DNA from: Actinocrispum wychmicini
GTDB lineage: Bacteria > Actinomycetota > Actinomycetes > Mycobacteriales > Pseudonocardiaceae
NCBI RefSeq assembly: GCF_004345645.1
Contig: NZ_SLWS01000002.1
Span: 1,116,001 to 1,180,000, forward strand
DNA length: 64,000 nt
Reading direction: 5' to 3'
Shown here: positions 1 to 8,827 of the stretch, piece by piece
How the letters are laid out: every line of letters begins with the position of its first letter
Numbering within the stretch: position 1 is the first letter of the stretch
Made by a program: the position numbers and the translations under genes
Notes under the pieces: model-generated
Seen by the model: only the letters and a program-made list of their open reading frames with translations
What the model was told of the DNA's origin: nothing
Database searches by the model: none

Positions 1-738
1 CTTGAAGGTGGACCGCGCCCACAGGTACCCGACGACAGCGATCCCGACGCACCAGGCGATGGCCGCGATCGCGGTGCCGGCGGACGGTGTGCCGTTGAGC
101 AGCCCACGCATGGTCTCGATGATCGGCGTGAACGGCTGGTACTCCGCGAACTGCTTCAGGCCCGGCCCCATCTTCTCGGCCGGCACGATCGCGCTGCTGA
201 AGAACGGCAGCATGATCAGCGGCACGGCGCCAAGACCCGCGGTTTCCGGGGACTTCGCCGCCAGTCCCAAGGCGACCGTGAGCCAGCCGGCGGCGAAACC
301 GAGCAGCAGGACCATGCCGACCACGCCGAGCCAGTCGAGGAAACTCGCCGACGGGCTGAATCCCAGCAGGAAAGCGACCCCGATGAGCGCCGCGATGGCG
401 ACCACATTGGTCAGCAGGCTGGCGATGACGTGACCGGTCAGCACCGCGCCACGGGAAACGTCCATCACCTTGAACCGGTTGATGATGCCCTTCAGCATGT
501 CGGAATTCACCGATGTGGCGGTGGCACTGAGCCCGTAGCAGACGGCCAACAACATCAGCCCTGGCGTCGCGTAGTCGATATAGTCGACACCGACGTTGAA
601 CGCGTCACCCATCATGTACACGAACATCAGCATGATCACGATCGGCATCAGGACCGCGTTGAACACCGAGGTCGGATTCCGGGCGATGTGTTTGAAATCG
701 CGACGCAACATGACCATCGAGTGGGATTTGGCGCTCAT
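1..738 (-). CDS. ABC-2 type transporter permease (DrrB-like), 3' end outside window
   Basis: Reading back from the ATG at 738 gives 246 codons that run off the left edge without a stop, so the C-terminus is missing. The protein starts MSAKSHSMVMLRRDFKHI and has the ABC-2 permease layout: a short cytoplasmic N-terminus, a first hydrophobic helix (VFNAVLMPIVIMLMFVYMM), further membrane spans around residues 110-180, and the conserved NPTSVFNAV-type entry. Its start overlaps the stop of the ATPase gene by 4 bp (ATGA), so the two are translationally coupled and should form one exporter in the cell membrane. DrrAB-type pumps export hydrophobic drugs; the substrate cannot be read from sequence. Confidence 0.85.
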   Translation of the reverse strand, partial: MSAKSHSMVMLRRDFKHIARNPTSVFNAVLMPIVIMLMFVYMMGDAFNVGVDYIDYATPGLMLLAVCYGLSATATSVNSDMLKGIINRFKVMDVSRGAVLTGHVIASLLTNVVAIAALIGVAFLLGFSPSASFLDWLGVVGMVLLLGFAAGWLTVALGLAAKSPETAGLGAVPLIMLPFFSSAIVPAEKMGPGLKQFAEYQPFTPIIETMRGLLNGTPSAGTAIAAIAWCVGIAVVGYLWARSTFK

Positions 739-1673
739 TTCGCAACCTCCGTGCTGTGGCCCGTCAGGGCGAGGAAAACGTCGTCGAGGTCCGGCGTGTG
801 CACGGAGAACTCCTCGGCGTCGATCGAGTACTCGTCGAGACGGTCCAGCAGACCCCGCATCGCTTTCGTGCCGCCGTCGCTGGGCACCCGCAAGGTCAGT
901 GCCTCGTCGTCCCGGGTGGAGCCGGGCAGGACCCGCGCGGCCGCCTCGAGTTCGGTCATGCTGGTGAACCGAAACCGCACGTGGCTGCCTGGGACCTGGC
1001 GCTTGAGCTCGCTGGACGTGCCCTCGGCGACCAGGCGGCCCTGGTCGAGCACGGCGATCCGGTCGGCGAGCTGATCGGCTTCGTCGAGGTACTGGGTGGT
1101 GAGGAAGACGGTGACGCCGTCGGCCACCAACCCGCGGACGATCTCCCACATCGTGCGGCGGCTGCGCGGATCCAGTCCGGTCGTCGGCTCGTCCAGGAAA
1201 ATGATCTGCGGGTTGCCGACCAGCGTCATCGCCAGATCCAGCTTCCGGCGCATACCGCCGGAATAGGTCGACGCCTGTTTCTGCGCCGACTCCACCAGAT
1301 CGAACCGCGCCAGCAATTCCTTGGCAATCCGCTTGCCATCGCTTGAACCACCACGCTGGAGATCCACCATCAACTGCAGGTTCTCCTGGCCGGTCAACAG
1401 CTCGTCCACGGCCGCGAACTGACCGGTGACCCCGATCACCGACCGGATCGCCTTGGCGTCGGTCGCGATATCGTGCCCGGCAACCCGAACTGTGCCACTG
1501 TCGGCCTTCATCAACGTGGTCAGCACGTTCACCGTTGTCGTCTTACCCGCACCGTTCGGACCGAGCAGGGAGAAAACGGTGCCCGCCTGAACATCCAGGT
1601 CGATGCCATCGAGCACAATCTTGTCCCCATAAGCCTTCCGCAGCCCGGAAACCGTGATCGCTGAATTTCTCAT
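735..1673 (-). CDS. ABC transporter ATP-binding protein (DrrA-like)
   Basis: A 312-residue nucleotide-binding subunit. Visible motifs in order: Walker A GPNGAGKTT, signature YSGGMRRKLDLAM, Walker B IIFLDEPTTGLDP, then a C-terminal DrrA-type extension. I chose the ATG at 1673 because the protein then begins directly at the conserved MRNSAITVSGLRKAYG; the open frame upstream to 1769 adds only a low-complexity Arg/Asp/Gly stretch. It energises the permease encoded by the overlapping downstream gene. It is divergent from the P450 gene at 1906, with about 230 bp between them that could hold both promoters. DrrA-like proteins usually confer self-resistance or export; here the substrate is unknown. 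Confidence 0.88.
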   Translation of the reverse strand: MRNSAITVSGLRKAYGDKIVLDGIDLDVQAGTVFSLLGPNGAGKTTTVNVLTTLMKADSGTVRVAGHDIATDAKAIRSVIGVTGQFAAVDELLTGQENLQLMVDLQRGGSSDGKRIAKELLARFDLVESAQKQASTYSGGMRRKLDLAMTLVGNPQIIFLDEPTTGLDPRSRRTMWEIVRGLVADGVTVFLTTQYLDEADQLADRIAVLDQGRLVAEGTSSELKRQVPGSHVRFRFTSMTELEAAARVLPGSTRDDEALTLRVPSDGGTKAMRGLLDRLDEYSIDAEEFSVHTPDLDDVFLALTGHSTEVAK

Positions 1674-1905
1674 GCCACCACCATCGCGGCTGTCCCTGTC
1701 ACGGTCCTGACGCGCCCCTGACACACCCCCTGACACACGTTGCACCAGGTCAGAGGCCTGCGCGGGCACCGGCGACAGCCTGGTCGACCAGCGCCCACCC
1801 CCGCCTGTGGGCGGTAACCGGCGTGGTCCGTGTCAGAGCCATGTCAGGCGCGTGTCCGGCCCGTCGGCGATGGTGGCCACAACAACCACCACGAGAGGAC
1901 ATCCG

Positions 1906-3132
1906 ATGAGTCGACCGGCTCCCATCCCGCACGGCCTTCCCATGGAGCGCGACGCCGGCCCGTTCGACCCGCCCCGCGACATCACCCGGCTGCGGGACGC
2001 CCGCCCGGTCAGTCCCATGGTCTTCCCCGACGGTCACGAGGGCTGGCTGGTCACCGGCTACGAAGCGGTCCGCCAGCTCATGGCGGACACCCGGTTCAGC
2101 TCCCGCAAGGACATCGGCATCCTCCACATGCCGTACGACGTCCCCGGCATGCCCGCCATCACCGAACCGTCCCCGCAGGTGCCGGGCCTGTTCATCGCCA
2201 TGGACCCGCCGGACCACACCCGGCTGCGGCGCATGCTCACCGGCGCCTTCACCGTAAAACGCATGAAGCAGCTAGAAGAGCACATCGTCGACATCGTCGA
2301 GCGGCAACTGGACGAACTGGCGCGCCTGACCCCGCCGGTCGACCTGGTCAAGGAGTTCGCGCTGCCGGTGCCCTCGCTGGTGATCTGCGAACTGCTCGGT
2401 GTCCCCTACGCGGACCGGGAGACCTTCCAGGTCAACTCCGCCAAGTTCTTGGAAAGGAACGTGCAGCTCGACGAGAAGATGGCCGCGTACAACGCGATAA
2501 CCACGTACCTGGCCGAACTGGTCACGCGCAACCGCGCCGCCCCCGGCGAAGACATGCTGTCCGACCTGGCCCGCCATGACGACCTCACCATCGAGGAGCT
2601 GGCCGGCATCGGCTTCCTGCTGCTGCTCGCGGGCCACGAGACCACCGCCAACATGCTGGGGCTGGGCACCTTCGCACTCTTGGAGCACCCCGAGCAGCTA
2701 GCCGAACTGCGCGCCAACCTAGATCTGCTGCCCGGCGCGGTCGAGGAACTCATGCGCTACCTGTCCGTCGTCGACGTCCTCTTTCGCTACGCCACGGACG
2801 ACATCGAACTCGGCGGCGAAATCATCGGCAAGGGATCGACCGTCATGTTCTCGATGCTGGCCGCCAACCACGACCCCCAACGCTTCGAAAACCCCGACAC
2901 CCTGGACATCCACCGAACCGCCCGCGGCCACCTGTCCTTCGGCCACGGCATCCACCAGTGCCTCGGCCAGCAACTGGCCCGGATCGAGATGCGCGCGGGT
3001 TTCGAAGGCCTGCTGCGCCGTTTCCCCACCCTCGAACTCGCCATCCCCGCCAACGAGGTGAAACTCAGGACCAACATGAACATCTACGGCGTCCACGAAC
3101 TGCCGGTCACCTGGACGGAAACGGCCCAGTAG
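1906..3132 (+). CDS. cytochrome P450 monooxygenase
   Basis: A 408-residue soluble bacterial class I P450. Diagnostic elements: the I-helix oxygen-binding motif AGHETTA, the K-helix ExxR (ELMR), and the haem-cysteine loop FGHGIHQCLGQQLAR. Length is normal for the bacterial family (about 400). The ATG at 1906 follows a strong GAGAGGA ribosome site at 1892-1899; the ORF extends upstream to 1807, but that part has no P450 similarity. No ferredoxin or ferredoxin reductase lies nearby, so redox partners must come from elsewhere. The divergent DrrAB-like exporter suggests a small tailoring/export unit, but the substrate is unknown. Confidence 0.92.
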   Translation: MSRPAPIPHGLPMERDAGPFDPPRDITRLRDARPVSPMVFPDGHEGWLVTGYEAVRQLMADTRFSSRKDIGILHMPYDVPGMPAITEPSPQVPGLFIAMDPPDHTRLRRMLTGAFTVKRMKQLEEHIVDIVERQLDELARLTPPVDLVKEFALPVPSLVICELLGVPYADRETFQVNSAKFLERNVQLDEKMAAYNAITTYLAELVTRNRAAPGEDMLSDLARHDDLTIEELAGIGFLLLLAGHETTANMLGLGTFALLEHPEQLAELRANLDLLPGAVEELMRYLSVVDVLFRYATDDIELGGEIIGKGSTVMFSMLAANHDPQRFENPDTLDIHRTARGHLSFGHGIHQCLGQQLARIEMRAGFEGLLRRFPTLELAIPANEVKLRTNMNIYGVHELPVTWTETAQ

Positions 3133-3139
3133 GACGGTG

Positions 3140-3180
3140 TCCACGTCAGCGGCCGAGGTGCGTGCCCCCGCTGACGTGGA
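3140..3180. terminator. bidirectional terminator hairpin between P450 and vanY
   Basis: A perfect 13-bp inverted repeat (left arm 3140-3152, TCCACGTCAGCGG; right arm 3168-3180) lies 7 bp past the P450 stop and 33 bp past the vanY stop. The two genes converge here. There is no clear T-tract, as is usual in actinomycetes. Confidence 0.7.
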
Positions 3181-3213
3181 TCACCTGCCGGCGGCGTTGA
3201 TCCAGCGTCCCGG

Positions 3214-3717
3214 TCACTGCCGCATCCTTGGATCGTGTGAGGGGTCGGCGTACATGGGCGGGCAGCCGTCTTCGATGGCTTCGGGGCGCAGTTCGTAGTG
3301 CCAGGGTTCGTTGCGGTAGATCTGGCACAGCCCGTACTCGGCGCCGTGCTTGGAAAGCCACGCCCTGGCATCGGACGGTCCAATGTCGACCGCGTCGCCC
3401 GACACGTGCGCAGACTTGTCGGGGGTGGCCACCCATCGGGCGGCTTCCTTTGCCGAGCCGTGTTTCGAGACCGCCTCATGCAGCAGTTGTTCCTGGTACT
3501 CCGGGGAACGCCAGCCACCGTTGACCAAGAACTCGACCCCATCGTCCGCGGCATCAGTCGCGGCTCGGCGTAGGGCATCGAGCAGATCGGGATCGAGGTT
3601 GGCCACAGCCGGAATCTCGTCATCGAAGACCGGCACGGGATCAGGGACAGCGCCATGGTCGCGCCAGACGGCCGAGGACGCCGCCCATCGGGCGCGTGCT
3701 GGTTCGCTGTAGGGCAT
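3214..3717 (-). CDS. vanY: D-Ala-D-Ala carboxypeptidase, VanY type (M15 family)
   Basis: A 167-residue M15 zinc peptidase. It shows NGGWRSPEYQ (substrate Arg region), the zinc motif SAHVSGDAVDIG (SxHxxGxAxD), and the catalytic/zinc segment NEPWHYEL. VanY enzymes trim the terminal D-Ala from muramyl pentapeptide and so remove the glycopeptide target. There is no signal peptide or membrane anchor, so its location is uncertain; many actinomycete homologues are similarly short. It is divergent from vanR across an 86-bp promoter that is nearly copied in front of vanH. The start is taken at the ATG at 3717 (MPYSEPARARW); a TTG-type start 12 bp upstream is possible. Confidence 0.88.
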   Translation of the reverse strand: MPYSEPARARWAASSAVWRDHGAVPDPVPVFDDEIPAVANLDPDLLDALRRAATDAADDGVEFLVNGGWRSPEYQEQLLHEAVSKHGSAKEAARWVATPDKSAHVSGDAVDIGPSDARAWLSKHGAEYGLCQIYRNEPWHYELRPEAIEDGCPPMYADPSHDPRMRQ

Positions 3718-3803
3718 GCGTCCAATCAAGGCGGGGTGGTGTTGCCGGCCCGTATGCGGTTCTCGATATGACGACGATATGGGCCGGCTCGTAGCATCGG
3801 GGC
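3718..3803. promoter_or_regulatory. vanY/vanR divergent promoter with tandem 7-bp repeats (putative VanR site)
   Basis: The 86-bp gap between the vanY and vanR starts carries two direct copies of CGATATG at 3764-3770 and 3775-3781, 11 bp apart, one helical turn. This is the geometry used by OmpR/PhoB-class response regulators such as VanR. The block 3715-3781 matches 9865-9931 in front of vanH at 56 of 67 positions with no gaps. VanR binding here is inferred from the repeat and the gene context. Confidence 0.65.
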
Positions 3804-4479
<676 letters not shown>

Positions 4480-4487
<8 letters not shown>

Positions 4488-5595
4488 GGCGCCTGGTTTG
4501 AGCGTTCGCCTCAAACTCACCCTCAGCTATGCCGGGTCCATCGTGTTCGCGGGTGCCTTGCTGCTCGCCGTGGTGTGGGTGTTCCTGCTGCGTTACGTCC
4601 CCGAGGTGATCGCCGCCCCGCCGCGCGGCGCGCCCGGGTCGCCCGGTCCGATGATCATCCCTGACCGTGCCGACCTGCAGCGAGCCTTCGTCCCGAAGGC
4701 AGCCCTGGTCATGGTGTTCCTGCTGATCTTCGGCCTCGTGGGCGGATGGTTCCTCGCCGGCAGCATGCTCGCGCCCCTGACCCGCATCACGAACGCCACC
4801 CGCATGGCCGCGAACGGATCGCTCTCCCACCGGATCCAGTTGGAGGGCCGCGAAGACGAGTTCCGCGAACTCGCCGACGCCTTCGACACCATGCTCGCGC
4901 GGCTGGAAGCACACGACGCCGAACAGCGGAGATTCGCGGCCAACGCCTCCCACGAACTGCGTACCCCACTGGCGATCACCCAGACACTTCTCGACGTGGC
5001 CCGCAACGATCCGAACCGCGACATCGGCGCACTCGTCGACCGCCTGCGCTTCGTCAACACCCGAGCGATCGACCTCACCGAGGCACTGCTCCTGCTCAGC
5101 CGCGCCAACCAACGGTCCTTCACCCGGGACCACGTCGACCTGTCCCTGATCGCGGAAGAGGCCACGGAAACGCTTCTCCCGCTGGCCGAGAAACGTGGTG
5201 TCACCGTCGAGACCACCGGCGACATCGCCCCCACCACCGGCTCCCACGCGCTCCTGCTGCAGATGACCACGAACCTCCTGCACAACGCGATCGTCCACAA
5301 CCTGCCCGAGCAGGGCACCGTGCGGGTCACCACCAGCGTCCACCCGATGACCGTGGTGCTCGCCGTCGAGAACACCGGCCCGAAGCTCAGCCCACAAGTG
5401 GTTTCCACGATCGTCGAGCCGTTCCAGCGTGGCACCCAACGCGTCCACAGTGACCACGCGGGGGTCGGCCTCGGCCTGGCAATCGTCAAAAGCATCGCCC
5501 AAGCGCACTACGGAACCCTCATCATCACCCCCCGGGCCGATGGGGGCCTCCGCGTCACGGTGGACCTACCTGCCACACGGGCGGATGGCTCATGA
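4480..5595 (+). CDS. vanS: VanS-like sensor histidine kinase
   Basis: A 371-residue membrane kinase. Two membrane spans (about residues 16-38 and 73-95) flank a short extracytoplasmic loop of about 35 residues, as in actinomycete VanS sensors. A HAMP linker follows, then the H-box ASHELRTPL with H158, the N-box TNLLHNAIVHN, and G-boxes NTGPKL and GVGLGLAIVKS. I chose the GTG at 4480 because it begins just before the first membrane helix and overlaps the vanR stop; the ORF upstream is simply vanR in another frame. The 3' end overlaps the convergent murG homologue by 6 bp. Family knowledge: it senses glycopeptide or its lipid II complex and phosphorylates VanR. Confidence 0.92.
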
Positions 5596-6690
5596 GGCGG
5601 ACCTACGTCGCTCGGTGACCGCGGTGAGCACGTGCCGGGCCAGGACGACGTCCGCGTCAGGTGCGCCGACCGCCCACGTGTTGGCCGACATCGCCGCGAT
5701 CCGCTGGGAATCGGTGAGCACCGGGATCAGCGTGGTCTCGATCCAGGCCGGGTCGAGGTCGGCGTTGTCGACGAGCAGTGCCCCGCCCGCCGCGACGACC
5801 GGCTCGGCGTTCAGCCGCTGCTCACCGCCGCGCTGCGGCAACGGGACGTACGCGGCCGGCAGGCCCACAGCGGCCAGCTCGGCGCACGTCATCGCCCCTG
5901 AGCGGCAGATCACGAAGTCGGCCGCGGCGTAGGCGTAATGCATCTCGTCGACGTAGGAGACGACGACGTAGGGCGGGTCGCCGTCCGGCACCTCGACCCC
6001 GTGTTGCGGCCCGGTGATATGCAGCACCTGCACGCCGTTCGCCCGCAACGCCGGGGCCGCGCCGGCCACCGCGGTGTTGATCGTCCGGGCGCCCTGCGAA
6101 CCGCCGGTGGCCATCAGTACCGGCCTGTCGGGTCGCAGGCCGAACCGCTGCCGGGCGGCGTGGCGCAGCGCGGGCCGGTCGAGCCCGGTGATCGCCGGCC
6201 GCAGCGGGATCCCGATGGCGGTGGCGTGTGCCAGCCGGACACTCGGCGCGGCGGTGAACACGTGCGTCGTCATCCGGGCCGCCACCCGATTGGCCACTCC
6301 GGGCCGGGCGTTCGCCTCGTGGACGACGATCGGCAGGCCCTGCTGGCGGGCGGCGAGGTAGGCCGGCATCGCCACGTAGCCGCCGAAGCCCACCACGACC
6401 TCGGCCCGCACGCGGTCGAGCACCGCCCCAGCCGCCCGCACCGAGTCACGCAGCCTGCCCGGCGTCTGCAGCAGGGCCCGGTTCAGTTTGCGCGGCAGCG
6501 GCACCGGCGGGATGAGTTCCAACGGGTAGCCGCGGGCCGGGATGAGCGTGGTGTCCAGGCCGCGGACGGTGCCGAGGGCGGTGATCTCAGCCATGGGCTC
6601 CAGCCGGCGCAGCGCGTCGGCGAAGTTCATCATGGGCTCGATGTGCCCGGCCGAATGGCCGCCGGCGACAACGACGCGCGGTGCCGTCAC
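5590..6690 (-). CDS. MurG-like UDP-GlcNAc transferase homologue (last gene of van operon)
   Basis: A 366-residue GT28 glycosyltransferase of full MurG length. It has the N-terminal glycine-rich lipid-binding loop VVAGGHSAGHIEP, GFGGYVAMPAYLAA, the loop GGSQGARTIN and the UDP-GlcNAc motif RSGAMTCAELAAVGLP. MurG makes lipid II from lipid I at the inner membrane face. The GTG start at 6690 overlaps the GNAT stop by 4 bp (GTGA), so it belongs to the vanHAX transcript. A second MurG inside a van operon suggests a version tuned to D-Lac-ended precursors, or to whatever the adjacent GNAT does; that is inference. Housekeeping murG normally sits in the dcw cluster, which is absent here. Confidence 0.85.
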   Translation of the reverse strand: MTAPRVVVAGGHSAGHIEPMMNFADALRRLEPMAEITALGTVRGLDTTLIPARGYPLELIPPVPLPRKLNRALLQTPGRLRDSVRAAGAVLDRVRAEVVVGFGGYVAMPAYLAARQQGLPIVVHEANARPGVANRVAARMTTHVFTAAPSVRLAHATAIGIPLRPAITGLDRPALRHAARQRFGLRPDRPVLMATGGSQGARTINTAVAGAAPALRANGVQVLHITGPQHGVEVPDGDPPYVVVSYVDEMHYAYAAADFVICRSGAMTCAELAAVGLPAAYVPLPQRGGEQRLNAEPVVAAGGALLVDNADLDPAWIETTLIPVLTDSQRIAAMSANTWAVGAPDADVVLARHVLTAVTERRRSAS

Positions 6691-7175
6691 GCCTGCCCCC
6701 GTCGCCGCGCGGTCCCGCCGGCGTGGGAACGGTCGGTGTCGTCGAGATCGCGTAGGAACCGGGATGACCTTCCTGTTTGGGCGATGTAACCACGGCGTCG
6801 GTAGAACTCGTGCGCGTCTTCGCGGCGGTCCGCGCTGGTGACCTCCATACGTACGCAGCCACGACCTGTAGCGAACACTTCCGCCGCTTTGACAAGCTGA
6901 CCGCCGACGCCCTGGCCGCGTGCTTGCTCCGCGACGACCAGAGCCACGATCCGCCCCCAAGAGCCGGCGCGCTCGAAGAACGGGCAGACGTGGACCGCGA
7001 CCAGGCCGAGAAGGTCGCCGCCGGCCTCGGCCACGTAGGCCGCGCTGGCGGGGTCGTCACCCCAGGTCTGGATTCGGGTCGCTGTTGTCTCGGTGCCGCC
7101 CTGGGGATAGCCCAGCTGGTGAAGCAGCTCGTTGACGGCCGCGGCGTCGGTGGTGTGTGCCAGTCGTATCTGCAT
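6687..7175 (-). CDS. GNAT-family N-acetyltransferase in van operon
   Basis: A single-domain GNAT acetyltransferase of about 162 residues. The acetyl-CoA site is visible as VALVVAEQARGQGVGGQLV (motif A, Q/RxxGxG/A), followed by EVTSADRREDAHEFYRRRGY (motif B with the GNAT tyrosine). Substrate is unknown. Its place between vanX and the murG homologue, with a GTGA overlap to the latter, makes a cell-wall precursor or an aminated antibiotic plausible, but nothing in the sequence decides this. I prefer the ATG at 7175; a TTG at 7190 would add five residues and end right at the vanX stop. Confidence 0.82.
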   Translation of the reverse strand: MQIRLAHTTDAAAVNELLHQLGYPQGGTETTATRIQTWGDDPASAAYVAEAGGDLLGLVAVHVCPFFERAGSWGRIVALVVAEQARGQGVGGQLVKAAEVFATGRGCVRMEVTSADRREDAHEFYRRRGYIAQTGRSSRFLRDLDDTDRSHAGGTARRRGQA

Positions 7176-7190
7176 GCCTTCTCGACTCAA

Positions 7191-7799
7191 CTATGTGATG
7201 GGAAAATCGAAATAGCTGTCTGGATATGGCTCGTCTTTCAGCGTGTAATGCCACCATTCACAGTCGTATGCGCTGAAACCACAGGACTCCATGACGGAAC
7301 AGAGATACTGACGGTTTCTCGCTTCGACGTGCGTGACTCCTTGCGCGCCATGATGTGAGATGGAGTCCATCAAGTCATGGTCACCGCCCATGGCAGCAAG
7401 GTCACCGGTGGCCAGGTGATAGAGCGTCAAGTCGACGGTACTGCCGCGGCTGTGGCCCGACTTGGCGGCCACATAACCCTTGTCGAACATCTCGGCTCGG
7501 TCGATGTTCGGATAGTGCCGCGGCTTCGTCCGGCCGTCCTCCGGCTGTCGTGACCAGCGCAGAAACCGATCTACGGCGCGTTGCGGGCGATAACCGTCCC
7601 AGAGCAGCAGGCCGAAGCCAAGGGACGCGGCCTTTTCCTGCGCGCTGTCCAGGGCCGCGCACAAGGCTGTGGTGCCGACAATTCGATTGGCCACGTATCC
7701 GTCCACCGGCCGGCCGGTGAAGTTGTCCCAGGTGGCGTACTTGGCGTCCCAGCGTATTCCGGGCACCAGCTCGTCCACGAAGACGAAATCGTCCTTCAT
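7191..7799 (-). CDS. vanX: D-Ala-D-Ala dipeptidase VanX
   Basis: A 202-residue cytoplasmic zinc dipeptidase that hydrolyses D-Ala-D-Ala so that only D-Ala-D-Lac reaches MurF. All key residues fall at the same numbers as in enterococcal VanX: R71 in DGYRP, H116 and D123 in SGHSRGSTVDL, E181 and H184 in EWWH. Length also matches the enterococcal enzyme exactly. Its ATG overlaps the vanA stop (ATGA). Together with vanH and vanA this is a complete high-level glycopeptide resistance module. Confidence 0.96.
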   Translation of the reverse strand: MKDDFVFVDELVPGIRWDAKYATWDNFTGRPVDGYVANRIVGTTALCAALDSAQEKAASLGFGLLLWDGYRPQRAVDRFLRWSRQPEDGRTKPRHYPNIDRAEMFDKGYVAAKSGHSRGSTVDLTLYHLATGDLAAMGGDHDLMDSISHHGAQGVTHVEARNRQYLCSVMESCGFSAYDCEWWHYTLKDEPYPDSYFDFPIT

Positions 7800-8827
7800 C
7801 GGACTTTTCCGGTCAATGCCAGCGATACGACCTGGTCGATCACTTCGGCGAGCGGCATCCCCGCGGCCGCCATCATTCTCGGGTAACGGCTGTACGAGGT
7901 CAGGCCGGGCAACGTATTGACCTCGTTGAGCATCACTGTTCCGTCCTCCTTCAGGAACATGTCCACTCGCGCCAGTCCCCGGCAGCCCAGAGCGCGATAT
8001 ATGGCCTTCGCCGTCTCCTGGACGAGCGAGCGCGTCTCGGCCGAGATATTAGCGGGAACAGTTATTGTCGAGTTCTCGGAACCGCTTTCCGGCGCACTCT
8101 CCTGGTGGATTCTGAAAAAACCGTGAGACAGTGCGATCTGATCCACCTCGCCGGCGATCAGATCCAGGTCGTTCCCCAAGATCGCGCATCCGACCTCGCT
8201 GCCGACGACAGCCTCCTCGATCAACACCTTCGAGTCGTACTGTCGCGCGGTCTCCACCGCACTCAGCAGCTCTTCTTTGCGAGACACCTTGCTGACGCCG
8301 AACGACGACCCCGAACGGGCCGGCTTGACGAAGACGGGATAGGTGAGCCGGTCCGGGTCAACGTTCTCGTTCGCCTGGACGGTCCAGAAATTCGGCGTCG
8401 CGATGCCGGCGCTGCCGGCGACGACGTAGGCAAGGGACTTGTCCATGCAGAGGGCCGAACTTGGGACATCGCAGCCGACGTAGGGGATGCCGGCGAGCTC
8501 CAACAAGCCCTGAATCGCACCGTCCTCGCCGAGCTTGCCGTGCAGAACGGGCAACACGAGGTCCAGACTGATCGTTTCGTACCGCCCCTGGTTCAGGACA
8601 AGCAATCCGTGGACGCCGCGGTCCGGTGACAGGATGGCCGGACGGCAACCGCCGTTTTCCCAGTCCGCGTCAGGGCCGTCACACAGCAGCCAGGCACCGC
8701 TCTTCGTGATCCCGATCCAGAACGGTTCGTACTTGTCGGTGTCGAGGTGCTTGGCGACCTCCTGCGCCGACTTGACGGAGACGGGATGTTCCTCGGAACT
8801 GCCCCCGAACATAATTCCGATTCTCAT
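7796..8827 (-). CDS. vanA: D-alanine--D-lactate ligase (VanA type)
   Basis: A 343-residue ATP-grasp ligase. It begins MRIGIMFGGSSEEHPVSV, as D-Ala ligases do, and contains the metal/ATP segment GLARVDMFLKEDG with NEVNTLPGLT. The specificity region reads EVDQIALSHGFFRIHQE: this matches the VanA-type omega loop with its His, rather than the KFYDYDSKY loop of D-Ala-D-Ala ligases, so D-lactate is the expected second substrate. The ATG at 8827 overlaps the vanH stop (ATGA); a TTG six bases upstream is less likely. It acts in the cytoplasm between VanH, which supplies D-lactate, and MurF. Confidence 0.95.
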   Translation of the reverse strand: MRIGIMFGGSSEEHPVSVKSAQEVAKHLDTDKYEPFWIGITKSGAWLLCDGPDADWENGGCRPAILSPDRGVHGLLVLNQGRYETISLDLVLPVLHGKLGEDGAIQGLLELAGIPYVGCDVPSSALCMDKSLAYVVAGSAGIATPNFWTVQANENVDPDRLTYPVFVKPARSGSSFGVSKVSRKEELLSAVETARQYDSKVLIEEAVVGSEVGCAILGNDLDLIAGEVDQIALSHGFFRIHQESAPESGSENSTITVPANISAETRSLVQETAKAIYRALGCRGLARVDMFLKEDGTVMLNEVNTLPGLTSYSRYPRMMAAAGMPLAEVIDQVVSLALTGKVR

